Source: Pseudomonadota bacterium
Lineage (GTDB): Bacteria; Pseudomonadota; Gammaproteobacteria; Acidiferrobacterales; UBA6901
NCBI GenBank assembly: GCA_021785515.1
Contig: JAJYEX010000005.1
Coordinates: 187,515 to 251,514, forward strand
Direction of reading: 5' to 3'
DNA length: 64,000 nucleotides
The notes under the pieces were generated by a model. The model was given only the letters and a program-made list of their open reading frames with translations. It was not told where the DNA came from and made no database searches. The translations under genes and the position numbers were made by a program. Below are positions 7,945 to 20,909 of the stretch, piece by piece (position 1 is the first letter of the stretch; every line of letters begins with the position of its first letter).

Positions 7945-9597
7945 ATGGTGGGTAATACGACATCGGCGCTCATGTTAGTTCTGCCGTGGCCATTGCTGGG
8001 GGTCGGCCTTGTTGCCGGGATCGGTGCCGACCGCCACGCCCGACTCATGAGGCGTTTGACTAAGGGTGCAGCCTATTTCGCCTTCGTTTGCGCGGTGTTG
8101 GCGGCACTGACATACGCATTGGGAGCGACCCAGTCCGAGACCTATCTCTCGGCAAATCTGCCGACGGGTCTGGGTGTATTAGCGGTCACTATTTATGTTA
8201 ATGCCCTCACGGTCATTATGCTTTTGCTGGTGGCATTCGTCGGCATGATCGTCGCCCGCTATTCGTCCACGTATATGGATGGTGACGTCCATGAAGGACG
8301 CTTTCATCGGTGGCTGAGTCTCACGCTGGGGGCATTCTTTACGTTGATCGCGGCCGGCAATATGTGGGGCTTCCTGATCTCCTGGGTTGCCACGAGCCTG
8401 TGTCTGCATGAGTTGCTTGCGTTCTATCGCGATCGTCCCGGCGCGGTGCTTGCTGCTCGCAAGAAACATCTGCTCCACCGGGTTGCAGATGCGAGCCTGC
8501 TGGTGGCCTTTGTGCTCATAGCCTATGCGCTGCACACGTCGCAATTTGCCGACATTGCGCCGGCGCTCGCCGCAATGCCTGGGCCGCTGCCGGAAACCCT
8601 CCAGATCGCGTGCGGGCTGATCGCTTTGAGCGCGATCCTGAAGAGCGCGCAATTCCCGTTCCACGGCTGGCTTATTCAGGTCATGGAAGCGCCCACGCCG
8701 GTGTCAGCGTTAATGCATGCTGGCATCATCTACACCGGTGCATTTCTGGTCCTGCGCACGAGTCCGATCATGTCTCAGGTGGGTTGGGCAGGGGACGCGC
8801 TGATCCTGGTGGGGCTGGTCTCCATCGCGGCAGCCTCTCTCATGATGATGGCCGCGACCAACATTAAGGGGTCACTGGCCTATTCCACGTGCGCGCAGAT
8901 GGGGTTCATGTTGATGGAATGCGGCCTCGGTCTGTACAGCGTGGCCGTTCTGCACATCATCGCGCATTCAGTCTACAAGGCCCATGCCTTTCTGTCCTCG
9001 GGAAGCGTGGTCGACAATTTCCGGGCTCCGGCGTTGCCGGTTGTATCCGGCGCCGCCGCAGCATGGCGAACGGTATTGGGGCTTGTCGTTGCGGCACCGA
9101 TGGCGATCGGCATTGGGACCGGTTTTGGAGTGACGTTGCAGCAACAGCCAACACTGATCGCCATGGGGGTGATTCTGACGGTGGCCATGACCCAGTTGCT
9201 GTTGCAGGCGCTGAATGCGCGTACGACCGGCACGGGTCGATTGCTGCTGCGGATGGGGGGCCTGAGCGCGCTGGTGTGCGTGGCCTACTTCAGTCTCCAC
9301 ATGTTGTTCACGCGGATGCTGGGCGCAAGCCTGCCTGCCGACCGGTTACAGGCCGATGACATCCAGCAGGGGTTGCTCGGGCTGATCGTGGTCGTGTTCC
9401 TGGGCTTGCTGTTCGTCCAGCAGGCGCTGCCTCGGATACTGCGTAAGCCTTTCTGGCAAGTTGCCTATGTGTATCTCTATAACGACCTCTATATCGATGT
9501 CTTTCTGACCCGTATGGTTCGAAGGTTCGGGCCGGTCGATGTCGCGGGGTGGCCGCTCGCATCAACCGGAACCCAATCACGCGAGGTGCAATCATGA
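7945..9597 (+). CDS. dabB: DabB, membrane subunit of the DAB inorganic-carbon transporter
   Basis: The 550-residue protein is a polytopic NuoL/MrpA-like membrane protein with roughly 13-14 helices. The proton-antiporter core is visible as FPFHGWLIQVMEAPTPVSAL and HIIAHSVYKAHAFLSSG, and the MEAPTPVSA form is the one seen in DabB rather than in respiratory complex I. No other complex I genes are present, and the next gene is dabA, overlapping by four bases (ATGA). Known DAB systems use DabB to couple the cation gradient to vectorial CO2 hydration by DabA at the inner membrane. The ATG at 7945 has CAGGAGA at a normal distance. It may have been annotated as NADH dehydrogenase subunit 5 in other genomes. 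Confidence 0.93.
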   Translation: MVGNTTSALMLVLPWPLLGVGLVAGIGADRHARLMRRLTKGAAYFAFVCAVLAALTYALGATQSETYLSANLPTGLGVLAVTIYVNALTVIMLLLVAFVGMIVARYSSTYMDGDVHEGRFHRWLSLTLGAFFTLIAAGNMWGFLISWVATSLCLHELLAFYRDRPGAVLAARKKHLLHRVADASLLVAFVLIAYALHTSQFADIAPALAAMPGPLPETLQIACGLIALSAILKSAQFPFHGWLIQVMEAPTPVSALMHAGIIYTGAFLVLRTSPIMSQVGWAGDALILVGLVSIAAASLMMMAATNIKGSLAYSTCAQMGFMLMECGLGLYSVAVLHIIAHSVYKAHAFLSSGSVVDNFRAPALPVVSGAAAAWRTVLGLVVAAPMAIGIGTGFGVTLQQQPTLIAMGVILTVAMTQLLLQALNARTTGTGRLLLRMGGLSALVCVAYFSLHMLFTRMLGASLPADRLQADDIQQGLLGLIVVVFLGLLFVQQALPRILRKPFWQVAYVYLYNDLYIDVFLTRMVRRFGPVDVAGWPLASTGTQSREVQS

Positions 9598-12149
9598 ACG
9601 CGAACACAATCGGTGCGCCTGGCGCTGATGATACGACGTTGATGGACCGGGTGGACGCCATCTGCCAGCGCATCGCGCCGCTGTGGCCGCTCAAAAATTT
9701 CGTGGCGGTCAACCCCTATTTCGGTCTGAGCCATCAGCCGTTCTGGCAAGCCGATAATACGCTCAAACGGGTTGCCGGCGTGGGACTCTGCATGCCGCGT
9801 GCTTATTATGAGGAACAACTCGCAAGCGGGCGGATCACGCATGCCGATCTGGTGGCTGCACTGCAGGAGTTGGGCAGTTCGTGGGATGTCCAGGCGTTTG
9901 AGAAGGAACGCGCCCGTGCGGCCCCGGCTTCGCCGCCGCTTGCGCTCGTTGCAGACGTGCTCGGTGGCCTCGAACGCCAGGACTGGTCGCATTTCGTGGT
10001 CGATCGAATAAGTCGGTACTGTGCGGCCTATTTTGACGATGGTCAGGCGCTGTGGCCGATGCCGTGGCGTGACAAGTCGCTCTATCGGGGTTGGCTGGAA
10101 TATGCGCGCATTGACAAGACTCCATGGATGATGGGCGTGGGAGGTGTGGGTAAGGCGATCGAGGCCTTACCGGGCACAGCGCACGACACCATTGGGTGGG
10201 TTATGCGACAGCTGGCCGTGCCGCCGGCGGCCGTCGATGATTATCTGTATGCGGCGTTATTGAGCGTCGGCGGTTGGGCGGCGTGGACGCGCTACCGGCG
10301 CTGGCAGGCAGAACTTAAAAAGGGCCGCGATGACTCGATAAGCGATTTGCTCGCCATTCGTCTTGCGTGGGATTTCCTGCTCTATAAGCTGCGCCATAGC
10401 GAGGCGCTAAAGACGCGCTGGCGCCAGGCCACGGCGGCGTTTTCCAGGCCGATTGGCCATGTCGATGCCGCCAAGCAGGTTGATGCCGTGCTGCAGACCG
10501 CCTTCGAGATCGGTTACCAGCGCCAACTGGTGGCGTCTTTGACGGCTGCCAATGTTCCGGCGGAACCGCGTGGTCGTCCCGCTGTGCAGGCCGTGTTTTG
10601 TATTGATGTGCGTTCGGAGATCTTCCGGCGCGCGCTAGAAACGGTCGCACCGGCCGTCCAGACGCTCGGTTTCGCCGGGTTCTTCGGCATCCTCATGGAA
10701 TATCTTCCCTTTGGCGCCGCCGAGACCAAGGGTCACCTCCCGATACTATTCAATCCTGCCTATCGCATATGTGAACATCCGGCCGGCGCAGATGCGCGGG
10801 AGGCGGGCGACCTGATTGCCGCGCGCCACGCCCGGATGCGCGCGGCCAACGCCTGGAAGACTTTCAAGACTTCGGCCTCCTCGTGTTTTACGTTTGTCGA
10901 GGCGGCAGGCCTGTTGTATGCCCCGAAGATTCTCGGCGATAGCATGGGATGGAGCCGGCCGGTGTCGCACCCCGACTACAAAGGCCTGAATGCCAGAGTG
11001 TACAAACGTCTGGGACCGAGACTGGCCACCGCAAAGCAGGGACCGGTCGGGCAAGTACGATGCGCGGGTTCGGGTATTCCCGAAGCCGATCGCGCCGCAG
11101 CGGCGGAGTTCGCCCTGCGGAACATGGGAATGATCCGGAACTTCGCGCGGCTGGTGCTGCTGGTTGGACATGGCAGCACCACTGTCAATAACCCGCAGGG
11201 TACCGGGCTTGATTGTGGCGCCTGTGCCGGTCAGACCGGTGAGGCCAGTGCCCGTATCGCGGTTGCGTTGTTGAATGATTCACCGACCCGCAGTGGTCTC
11301 GCTGAAAAGGGTATTGTCATTCCGGCCGATACGTACTTCATCGCTGGTCTGCATAATACAATGACCGATACCGTGCGCTTGTTCGACACGGATAGCGTGC
11401 CGTTCTCGCACGCCGGAGATCTGGCTCAACTGCGGCAGTGGCTGGACTCGGCCGGGCAAATAACCCGCATGGAGCGCGCAGCCCGTTTGGGGACCGGTGA
11501 TTTACCGCCGTCGGCGGTCACCGCCGATATGCAGCGCCGCACTCGCGACTGGGCGCAGGTACGCCCAGAATGGGCGCTGGCCGGTAATGCGGCTTTTATA
11601 GCCGCCCCGCGCGCCCGTACGGCGCGCTGCAATCTTGCCGGCCGCTCGTTTTTACATGAATACAACTGGCCGGACGACACCAACTTCAAGACGCTGCAGC
11701 TGATCATGACCGCGCCGATGGTGGTAGGTAACTGGATCAATCTGCAGTATTACGGATCGATGGTCGATAATCTCCGGTTCGGCAGCGGTAACAAAGTTCT
11801 GCACAATGTCGCGGGCGGCTCGATCGGTGTGCTTGAAGGCAATGGCGGAGATCTGCGTGTCGGCCTGGCATTGCAGTCTTTGCATGACGGAACACGGTGG
11901 ATCCATGAGCCGATGCGCCTCAATGTTTTCATTGAAGCACCACAAGCCGCAATTGATGATGTGATTGCGCGCCATGACACGGTGCGTGATCTCATCGAAA
12001 ACGCATGGCTTCATTTTTACCAGATCGACGACGATGGGAGCATTTATCGTCGCGGGACCGGCAAGCAGTGGCGTCGAGTGTCATCTGAATTTCAGACAGC
12101 CACCCATGCACACCTAACCGGTGGCGAGGGGGATTCTGGAGCAATATGA
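9594..12149 (+). CDS. dabA: DabA, carbonic-anhydrase-like subunit of the DAB transporter (DUF2309)
   Basis: Read from the ATG at 9594 (GAGGTG upstream, overlapping the dabB stop) the protein has 851 residues, normal for DabA. The zinc/active-site residues of the beta-carbonic-anhydrase-like core are present: C336 and D338 in FCIDVRSE, H526 in LVGHGS and C541 in LDCGACAGQ. The 15-residue His-Cys spacing agrees with characterised DabA. With DabB it forms the energy-coupled pump that traps CO2 as cytoplasmic bicarbonate, supplying autotrophic fixation. RuBisCO and carboxysome genes are not in the window. A longer in-frame start at 9549 would overlap dabB further and is not favoured. Confidence 0.95.
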   Translation: MNANTIGAPGADDTTLMDRVDAICQRIAPLWPLKNFVAVNPYFGLSHQPFWQADNTLKRVAGVGLCMPRAYYEEQLASGRITHADLVAALQELGSSWDVQAFEKERARAAPASPPLALVADVLGGLERQDWSHFVVDRISRYCAAYFDDGQALWPMPWRDKSLYRGWLEYARIDKTPWMMGVGGVGKAIEALPGTAHDTIGWVMRQLAVPPAAVDDYLYAALLSVGGWAAWTRYRRWQAELKKGRDDSISDLLAIRLAWDFLLYKLRHSEALKTRWRQATAAFSRPIGHVDAAKQVDAVLQTAFEIGYQRQLVASLTAANVPAEPRGRPAVQAVFCIDVRSEIFRRALETVAPAVQTLGFAGFFGILMEYLPFGAAETKGHLPILFNPAYRICEHPAGADAREAGDLIAARHARMRAANAWKTFKTSASSCFTFVEAAGLLYAPKILGDSMGWSRPVSHPDYKGLNARVYKRLGPRLATAKQGPVGQVRCAGSGIPEADRAAAAEFALRNMGMIRNFARLVLLVGHGSTTVNNPQGTGLDCGACAGQTGEASARIAVALLNDSPTRSGLAEKGIVIPADTYFIAGLHNTMTDTVRLFDTDSVPFSHAGDLAQLRQWLDSAGQITRMERAARLGTGDLPPSAVTADMQRRTRDWAQVRPEWALAGNAAFIAAPRARTARCNLAGRSFLHEYNWPDDTNFKTLQLIMTAPMVVGNWINLQYYGSMVDNLRFGSGNKVLHNVAGGSIGVLEGNGGDLRVGLALQSLHDGTRWIHEPMRLNVFIEAPQAAIDDVIARHDTVRDLIENAWLHFYQIDDDGSIYRRGTGKQWRRVSSEFQTATHAHLTGGEGDSGAI

Positions 12150-12843
12150 GGGCGGCACATTGCGGGACCGTCAGCTGCTGGCGATGAACGGTGGGCAACA
12201 ACGACGGAGGTTTCTTATTGAACGGCTCAAAGAGTCCTCGGAATCTTTGCGAGAAAACGTCATTCAGCAACGTGAACGGCCTGCGCGATCGCGGAACGAC
12301 CGGTCGCGCAAGCTGGCGGATGCCTACAGCCGGATGTGGGGTGCGTGGGCGAGGATGTGGGCCATATTGAACGACGCGTATTTCTCTGTGCCTTATTGCA
12401 AGTGTCTATACGCGTCCGACACGAACGTGGCGCAGATTGCGCTCAACATCAGCCGTGAAGGGCTCGTTGTGGGGCTTGTCAGGCGGGACCGGTCAGGGTG
12501 TCCCTGTACGCGAGAAGCGCTGTGGGCTGCCGGGGGTTGAGGAGGAAACCCGACGCCGCCATGTTTCCGGGGCACAGGAGACTGCAACGCCATTGCACAC
12601 TGAGCTCGATTTCCTCGGTAAACGCCCGGTGCTGATCGCGGGGGGTGGTGACAGCCATTATGCTTGCTTGCGGGTTCTTGCCCGGCAAGCCCGATCAGCT
12701 GACCGGATGCGGCGTCCGGGAGGAGGTGCCTGCCTTTGCCCAGGGATATCCGCCAGGCCGCGATGGGCATGGTTGCAGACGAAAGCGTGATTTTGACGAC
12801 GGACGTTATCGCCACGGTTGCAAGTTTTTGCTGGGAGAGATCT
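12150..12843. other. 694-bp stretch between dabA and the DUF6671-like gene, no convincing gene
   Basis: All six frames hold only short open stretches with mixed, non-coding-like composition. The best plus-strand one (ATG 12184 to 12540, about 118 codons) begins with a charged R/E-rich segment (RRRFLIERLKESSESLRE) that could be a short coil, but it loses coherence after about codon 60. A minus-strand frame at 12479-12688 is also open. Neither has a ribosome-binding site I trust or a recognisable family. It may be a decayed gene or a regulatory/UTR region. I also see no strong terminator after dabA, so read-through into the next gene is possible. Confidence 0.5.
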
Positions 12844-13707
12844 ATGGTTTCAGCTGATCATTGCCTTACCCAGCTTGCGGATCAGTGTATCGCGCTGCTC
12901 ACCCAGCACGGAAAGGAGCGGGTGATCGCCCCCGTGCTGGATGCCGCGTTAGGTTGCCGGGTGGAACGGGTGGCGGGTTATGACACCGATCTTCTCGGCA
13001 CCTTTACCCGCGACATTCCGCGCGCTGGCACGCAGATTGAGGCGGCGCGAAGGAAGGCGCGGATCGGCATGGAGCTCGCCGGGTTGTCGCTGGGGTTGGC
13101 CAGTGAGGGCTCTTTTGGGCCGGACCCGTTCGCGGGAATGTTTCCATGGAACGTGGAGTTTTTGATTTTCATTGATGACCTTCGCGAAATCGAGGTAGTC
13201 GGTGTGGCAGAGGGCAAGGCGGCCAGCGCCTACCATCTGGCGGAAGACTGGACCGCGGTCGAGGTGTTCGCCCGCAAGGTCGGCTTTCCCGGGCACTATC
13301 TGGTGCTGAGGCCAGAAGGTGAGGGCGATCCGCGTATCCGCAAGGGGATAACCGCCTGGTCGGAGCTCGAGGCCGCCTACGCCTGGGCGGTTATGCAGTC
13401 GACAAACGGCCGGGTGTTTCTCGAGGTTGATCACCGTGCCCATGCCAATCCCACACGCATGGACAACATTCGCCTGGCGGCCGAGGATCTGGTAAGGAAG
13501 CTTCTGTCACAGTGTTCCGCTTGCGGTGCGCCCGGATTTTGGATCATCGAGCGGGTCGCGGGACTGCCCTGCGGTGACTGCGGGGCGCCGACCCGGGAGA
13601 TCCGCGCCGAGATCCATGGTTGCATCAAGTGCGGGCACCGCGTCACGCGCGAGCGCACTGACCGGCAATACGCTGACCCGGGTCGCTGTGCTTACTGCAA
13701 CCCGTGA
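12844..13707 (+). CDS. DUF6671-like protein with four C-terminal CxxC motifs
   Basis: Read from the ATG at 12844 (GGGAGAGA just upstream) the protein has 287 residues. The N-terminal two thirds look like a globular alpha/beta domain with the block GPDPFAGMFPWNVEFLIFID, which I associate with the DUF6671 family. The C-terminus has four cysteine pairs: CSAC (224-227), CGDC (243-246), CIKC (260-263) and CAYC (282-285), enough for two zinc ribbons. The function of this family is not known to me. It lies on the same strand as dabBA but 694 bp away, so membership in that operon is possible, not shown. In-frame starts upstream (for example 12736) lack a ribosome-binding site. Confidence 0.75.
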   Translation: MVSADHCLTQLADQCIALLTQHGKERVIAPVLDAALGCRVERVAGYDTDLLGTFTRDIPRAGTQIEAARRKARIGMELAGLSLGLASEGSFGPDPFAGMFPWNVEFLIFIDDLREIEVVGVAEGKAASAYHLAEDWTAVEVFARKVGFPGHYLVLRPEGEGDPRIRKGITAWSELEAAYAWAVMQSTNGRVFLEVDHRAHANPTRMDNIRLAAEDLVRKLLSQCSACGAPGFWIIERVAGLPCGDCGAPTREIRAEIHGCIKCGHRVTRERTDRQYADPGRCAYCNP

Positions 13708-14014
13708 GGCCGAGGTGCATGGGGACGGATCGCATCATGAGAACGACCGCCCAAGAAACCGGGATTAGTCGCGCACCGGGGTTGCGTCTCTTTTCAGAAC
13801 CGATGACGCTGCAATTAGGCCGCGATGTCATGGTGAAGAGCCGGCCTCGGGATTTCCTCACACGAAGCGAAGGACAACTGAAACGCGGTCCAGCCATTGG
13901 GTGGGTCGGACTGCTTGGCATGCACTGGAAGTGCGTGCCGTTAACCGAGGCAGAGCGGGCCCGGCATTTCGCAGCGTGACAGTTTCATCTGGATCATCGC
14001 CCCGTTCAGCCCTG
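13708..14014. other. 307-bp gap with no supported gene
   Basis: A single open frame (13704-13979) covers most of it, but the translation shows no domain, signal or strand/helix pattern, and it overlaps the preceding stop region. The stretch lies between the ends of two convergent genes. I see no hairpin with a T-run that would serve as a terminator for either. Confidence 0.5.
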
Positions 14015-15565
14015 TCATTCGATAGCCGCGGACAATCCCCCGCCTTCAGTTTTGTATACGGAATTCCGGATGAGCAGCACCATGGGCAGCATCGCGATAA
14101 AGCTCAAAAAAATGAACTTGAACGCGTCGACCATGCCCAGCATCTGGGATTGACGCAATAGCAGGTGGGCGAGCACGGCCGTTGCCCCGGGCTTGCCGGG
14201 GGCGACCCCGAGTCCGCGGAGGTAGGCGGGCAGCGCTGAGCGGTAGATGTTGATCATTCCGCCCATCTGATTCCATCCGACCTGGGCATAGCGCGTCATG
14301 ATGGTCGTAGCGATCGAAATGCCGATCGATGAGCCGATGGTCCGCATAAGGCTGTACACGCCCGCGGCCTCTGCCGACTGTTCCTTGGGAAGTGTTGCAA
14401 ACGCCACAGTCGACAACGGCACGAATATCATTCCCAGGCCCAGGCCTTGTACCACGATCGGCCATATGAGCCACCAGCTGTCGACGTTGAGATTGTACAG
14501 GGTCATGGCGTGGGCACCGATGGCGGACAGGGTGATGCCGCAGAACATCAGGGTGCGCGGTCCGACGCGATTGATCAGTTTGCCGACCAGGATCATGCCG
14601 AGCATGCTGGAGATGCCGCGTGGCGCCATGACCAGGCCGGTGGTGGATGTGGGGTAGTTGAGCAGACCTTCGAGCATCATCGGTTGCAGGACCATGGCGC
14701 CGTACATTCCCAGGCCGAACACCGACAGCAGCAGGCTCGCAGTAGCAAAGTTGCGGTCATAAAAAATGCGCGGATCAAACAGCGCCGTAGTCGGGTTTCG
14801 GAATCCGTGATACAGGATTCCCATGAAGCCCGCTACGCTCACGGCGGTGGCTGTGCGTATTACCCAGGATCCGAACCAGTCGTATTGGGTACCGCGGTCG
14901 AGGACAAACTGCAGTCCGCCCACCGCCATGGCGATCAGGACGAATCCCAGCCAGTCCATGTTCCGTTCCCGCCGCGGCGTGTCAGGCACGATGCGCCAGG
15001 TCAGTAGCAGCGACAGCAGCCCGACCGGAAGATTGATGTAGAACGTCCAGCGCCAGTTAAGAGCCTGGGTGATGTATCCGCCGAGCGTCGGGCCGAGGAT
15101 TGGTCCGACCATGACCCCGATGCCCCAGATGGCCATGGCGCGACCGCGTTCCTTCTGCGGAAAGGTCTGGACCAGCACCGCCTGGGACATGGGCACGAGC
15201 GCGGCACCGAATACGCCCTGCAGGAGCCGGAAGAGCACAATTTCCGCCAGATTTCCGGAAAGGCCGCACAGTGCCGAGGTCACCACGAAACCGAAGATGC
15301 TGATCAGCAGGAATTTCTTCTGTCCCAGACGGTCGGCGAAGTATCCGGTCAAGGGCATGAAAATGCCGGATGCCACCAGATAGCTCGTGAGCACCCAGCC
15401 GATCTGGTCGGAAGTGGCCCCGAGCTGCCCCTGCATGTGCGGCAGCGCTACGTTGACGATGGTGGTGTCCAGCGCCTGCAGCACGGTCGCCGACATCACC
15501 GCCAGTGATATCAGAAAGCGGTGCGGCGATCCGTCCTGGGCGGGCCCCGCTGAAGGGCTGCTCAC
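14015..15565 (-). CDS. DHA2-family MFS drug efflux transporter, EmrB-like
   Basis: The 516-residue protein has about 14 hydrophobic segments and the DHA2 hallmarks: LDTTIVNVALPHMQGQLGA after helix 1, the GYFADRLGQKKF loop between helices 2 and 3, and the motif C region GPILGPTLGGYI. EmrB proteins export hydrophobic drugs or uncouplers by proton antiport. Its start overlaps the end of the upstream emrA-like gene by four bases. With that periplasmic adaptor and an outer-membrane channel encoded elsewhere it would form a tripartite pump. The substrate cannot be read from sequence. Confidence 0.93.
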   Translation of the reverse strand: MSSPSAGPAQDGSPHRFLISLAVMSATVLQALDTTIVNVALPHMQGQLGATSDQIGWVLTSYLVASGIFMPLTGYFADRLGQKKFLLISIFGFVVTSALCGLSGNLAEIVLFRLLQGVFGAALVPMSQAVLVQTFPQKERGRAMAIWGIGVMVGPILGPTLGGYITQALNWRWTFYINLPVGLLSLLLTWRIVPDTPRRERNMDWLGFVLIAMAVGGLQFVLDRGTQYDWFGSWVIRTATAVSVAGFMGILYHGFRNPTTALFDPRIFYDRNFATASLLLSVFGLGMYGAMVLQPMMLEGLLNYPTSTTGLVMAPRGISSMLGMILVGKLINRVGPRTLMFCGITLSAIGAHAMTLYNLNVDSWWLIWPIVVQGLGLGMIFVPLSTVAFATLPKEQSAEAAGVYSLMRTIGSSIGISIATTIMTRYAQVGWNQMGGMINIYRSALPAYLRGLGVAPGKPGATAVLAHLLLRQSQMLGMVDAFKFIFLSFIAMLPMVLLIRNSVYKTEGGGLSAAIE

Positions 15566-16590
15566 GGATGCGATTCCGTGGTGCGCGGCGGCCGGGGTGT
15601 GGCGGTGGTGTTGATCGTGACTTCGGCGCTTGTTCCCACGCGTAGCGGGTGGGCCGGATCCGGATTGAGAACCTCAACGCGAACGGGCACACGCTGTGTC
15701 ACCTTTACCCAGTTGCCGGTCGCGTTTTCCGGTGGCAGCAGGGAGAACGCGGTACCGGCTGCGCCGCTGACATGCGCCACCCGCCCCCGGAACGGGTGGC
15801 CAGGGTACATATCCACAGAAATCGTAGCCGGCTGTCCACGCCGTATGCGCCCAACCCCGGTCTCCTTGAAGTTGGCGTCGATCCAGAATTCACGGTCGCA
15901 TACCAGGGTGAACAGCGGAATACCTTCCTGGACCACGTCGCCCGGGCGCAGCGAGAGCTTGGCAATCCGGCCATCGCAGGCCGCAGACACGCGGGTATCC
16001 CCGAGAAAAAGCCGGGCCTCGGCCACCGCTGCCCGCGCTTCGCGCACCCGTTCGTTGCGCCCCCCTGTGTTGCCGAGGGTCATCCGTGCCTGGCGTAGTT
16101 TGGCCAGCGCCAGCGTCAGCTGGGCTTTCGCTCCCTTCAGGGTGGTCTCGGCGTTGTCGTAGGCCTGGGCTGAGACGAAGCCCCGGTCGCGCAGCCGCCG
16201 TATGCGTCCGGTAGTCACCTCCGCATTGTCCAGTACGACGCGGCGGTCGGCCACGGCCGCTTGTGCGGCCACCACCATTGCCGAGTCGGCAGATACGGCT
16301 TGACGCGCCAGCGCAAGACGCGCTTGTGCCCGGGCAAGCGCAATCCGGAATGATGCGGGATCGATGGTGAACAACAGTTCGCCGCTGTGAACCGACTGCT
16401 GGTTGTTGACGTATACGTCGTTGATCGAGCCGCTGACCTGGGCCGCTACCTGTACGACGTGGGCATTGACGTAGGCATCATCGGTGCTGGGATACCGTTC
16501 CGAATGGCGCCAATAGGCATAAATGCCGCCACCCAGCACAATAAGGACTAGTGCCGAAAACATCCACTTCCATCTAATTAGTAATTGCAT
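15562..16590 (-). CDS. HlyD/EmrA-family membrane fusion protein
   Basis: The 342-residue product has one N-terminal membrane helix (about residues 9-27), then the STDDAYVNAHVVQVAAQVSG start of the EmrA barrel/lipoyl region, a coiled-coil hairpin (about 90-195, rich in Ala, Arg and Glu), the second lipoyl half around KLSLRPGDVVQEG, and a C-terminal beta-barrel. Such proteins link an inner-membrane MFS pump to an outer-membrane channel. It lies between the marR-like and emrB-like genes on the same strand, so emrR-A-B order is kept. The visible tail after about 320 is short and Pro/Thr-rich. Confidence 0.93.
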   Translation of the reverse strand: MQLLIRWKWMFSALVLIVLGGGIYAYWRHSERYPSTDDAYVNAHVVQVAAQVSGSINDVYVNNQQSVHSGELLFTIDPASFRIALARAQARLALARQAVSADSAMVVAAQAAVADRRVVLDNAEVTTGRIRRLRDRGFVSAQAYDNAETTLKGAKAQLTLALAKLRQARMTLGNTGGRNERVREARAAVAEARLFLGDTRVSAACDGRIAKLSLRPGDVVQEGIPLFTLVCDREFWIDANFKETGVGRIRRGQPATISVDMYPGHPFRGRVAHVSGAAGTAFSLLPPENATGNWVKVTQRVPVRVEVLNPDPAHPLRVGTSAEVTINTTATPRPPRTTESHP

Positions 16591-16651
16591 GTTCCGTGTT
16601 GGGAGTCCGGTGTGCCGCTGGCCGCCGCTGTGCCCGCAGAGCGCGGGCCGG

Positions 16652-17080
16652 TCATAGATTTTCCGCTTTTTCCTTGATCTTTCTGAGCGTGCCGGTGCAC
16701 TGATCCAGATCGCTCTTGCTCAGGCCCGATAGCAGCTCATGGCGCAGCTCGGTTGCGACGGCCTTGATTTTGCGCAGTATTTCGTTGGATTTCTCGGTGA
16801 GATGTACCGTCTTGCTGCGGCGATCTTCTGCAGACTCGCGCCGTTCCAGCCAGCCGTCGCGTGCCATGCGGTCCAGCAGGCCGACCAGGGTCGGTCCTTC
16901 AATTCCCATACGGCAGGCAAGATCCTTCTGAATCATGGCGTCTCCCCCGTGTGAAAGGTGAAGCAGCACCAGCCACTTGGCCTGGCTCAGCCCCAGAGGC
17001 TTCAGACGCTGGTCGAGGCGCGCGCGCCAGGCGCGTGCAGTTTCAGCCAGAAGCACGGGAAACGTTTCAGTGTCAGGCAT
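16652..17080 (-). CDS. MarR-family repressor of the emrAB-like operon
   Basis: The 142-residue protein has the MarR winged-helix core: DNA-recognition helix region DLACRMGIEGPTLVGLLDRMARDGWLE at about 68-96, and the wing ERRESAEDRRSKTVHLT that follows. It is the first gene of the emr-like operon, 61 bp before the adaptor gene, and is probably its ligand-released repressor, as EmrR is. A perfect 13-bp palindrome sits 16-28 bp upstream of its start codon and is a likely operator. The effector is unknown. Confidence 0.9.
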   Translation of the reverse strand: MPDTETFPVLLAETARAWRARLDQRLKPLGLSQAKWLVLLHLSHGGDAMIQKDLACRMGIEGPTLVGLLDRMARDGWLERRESAEDRRSKTVHLTEKSNEILRKIKAVATELRHELLSGLSKSDLDQCTGTLRKIKEKAENL

Positions 17081-17095
17081 CTATAATATAAGCAG

Positions 17096-17108
17096 GCTAA
17101 TAATTAGC
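17096..17108. promoter_or_regulatory. Candidate MarR operator (GCTAATAATTAGC)
   Basis: GCTAAT-A-ATTAGC is a perfect inverted repeat with a one-base centre, directly upstream of the marR-like gene in a locally AT-rich promoter region. MarR dimers usually bind short palindromes of this size near the -10 or start site. Confidence 0.45.
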
Positions 17109-17198
17109 GTACTAAACAATTCTAATCCGCCGGTACGGTGATGGCAAGCCCGGCAGCGTGCCGTCTATCGCCGGCGAGGGTGGGGCTGACCCGGCCCG

Positions 17199-20909
<3,711 letters not shown>

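Noticed and set aside
7945-9597. Respiratory complex I subunit (NuoL) or Mrp antiporter
   Set aside because: No other complex I or Mrp genes are nearby, and the four-base overlap with dabA together with the MEAPTPVSA motif identifies DabB.
13704-13979. A 91-codon gene after the DUF6671-like gene
   Set aside because: No domain, signal or ribosome-binding site, and composition unlike real genes here.
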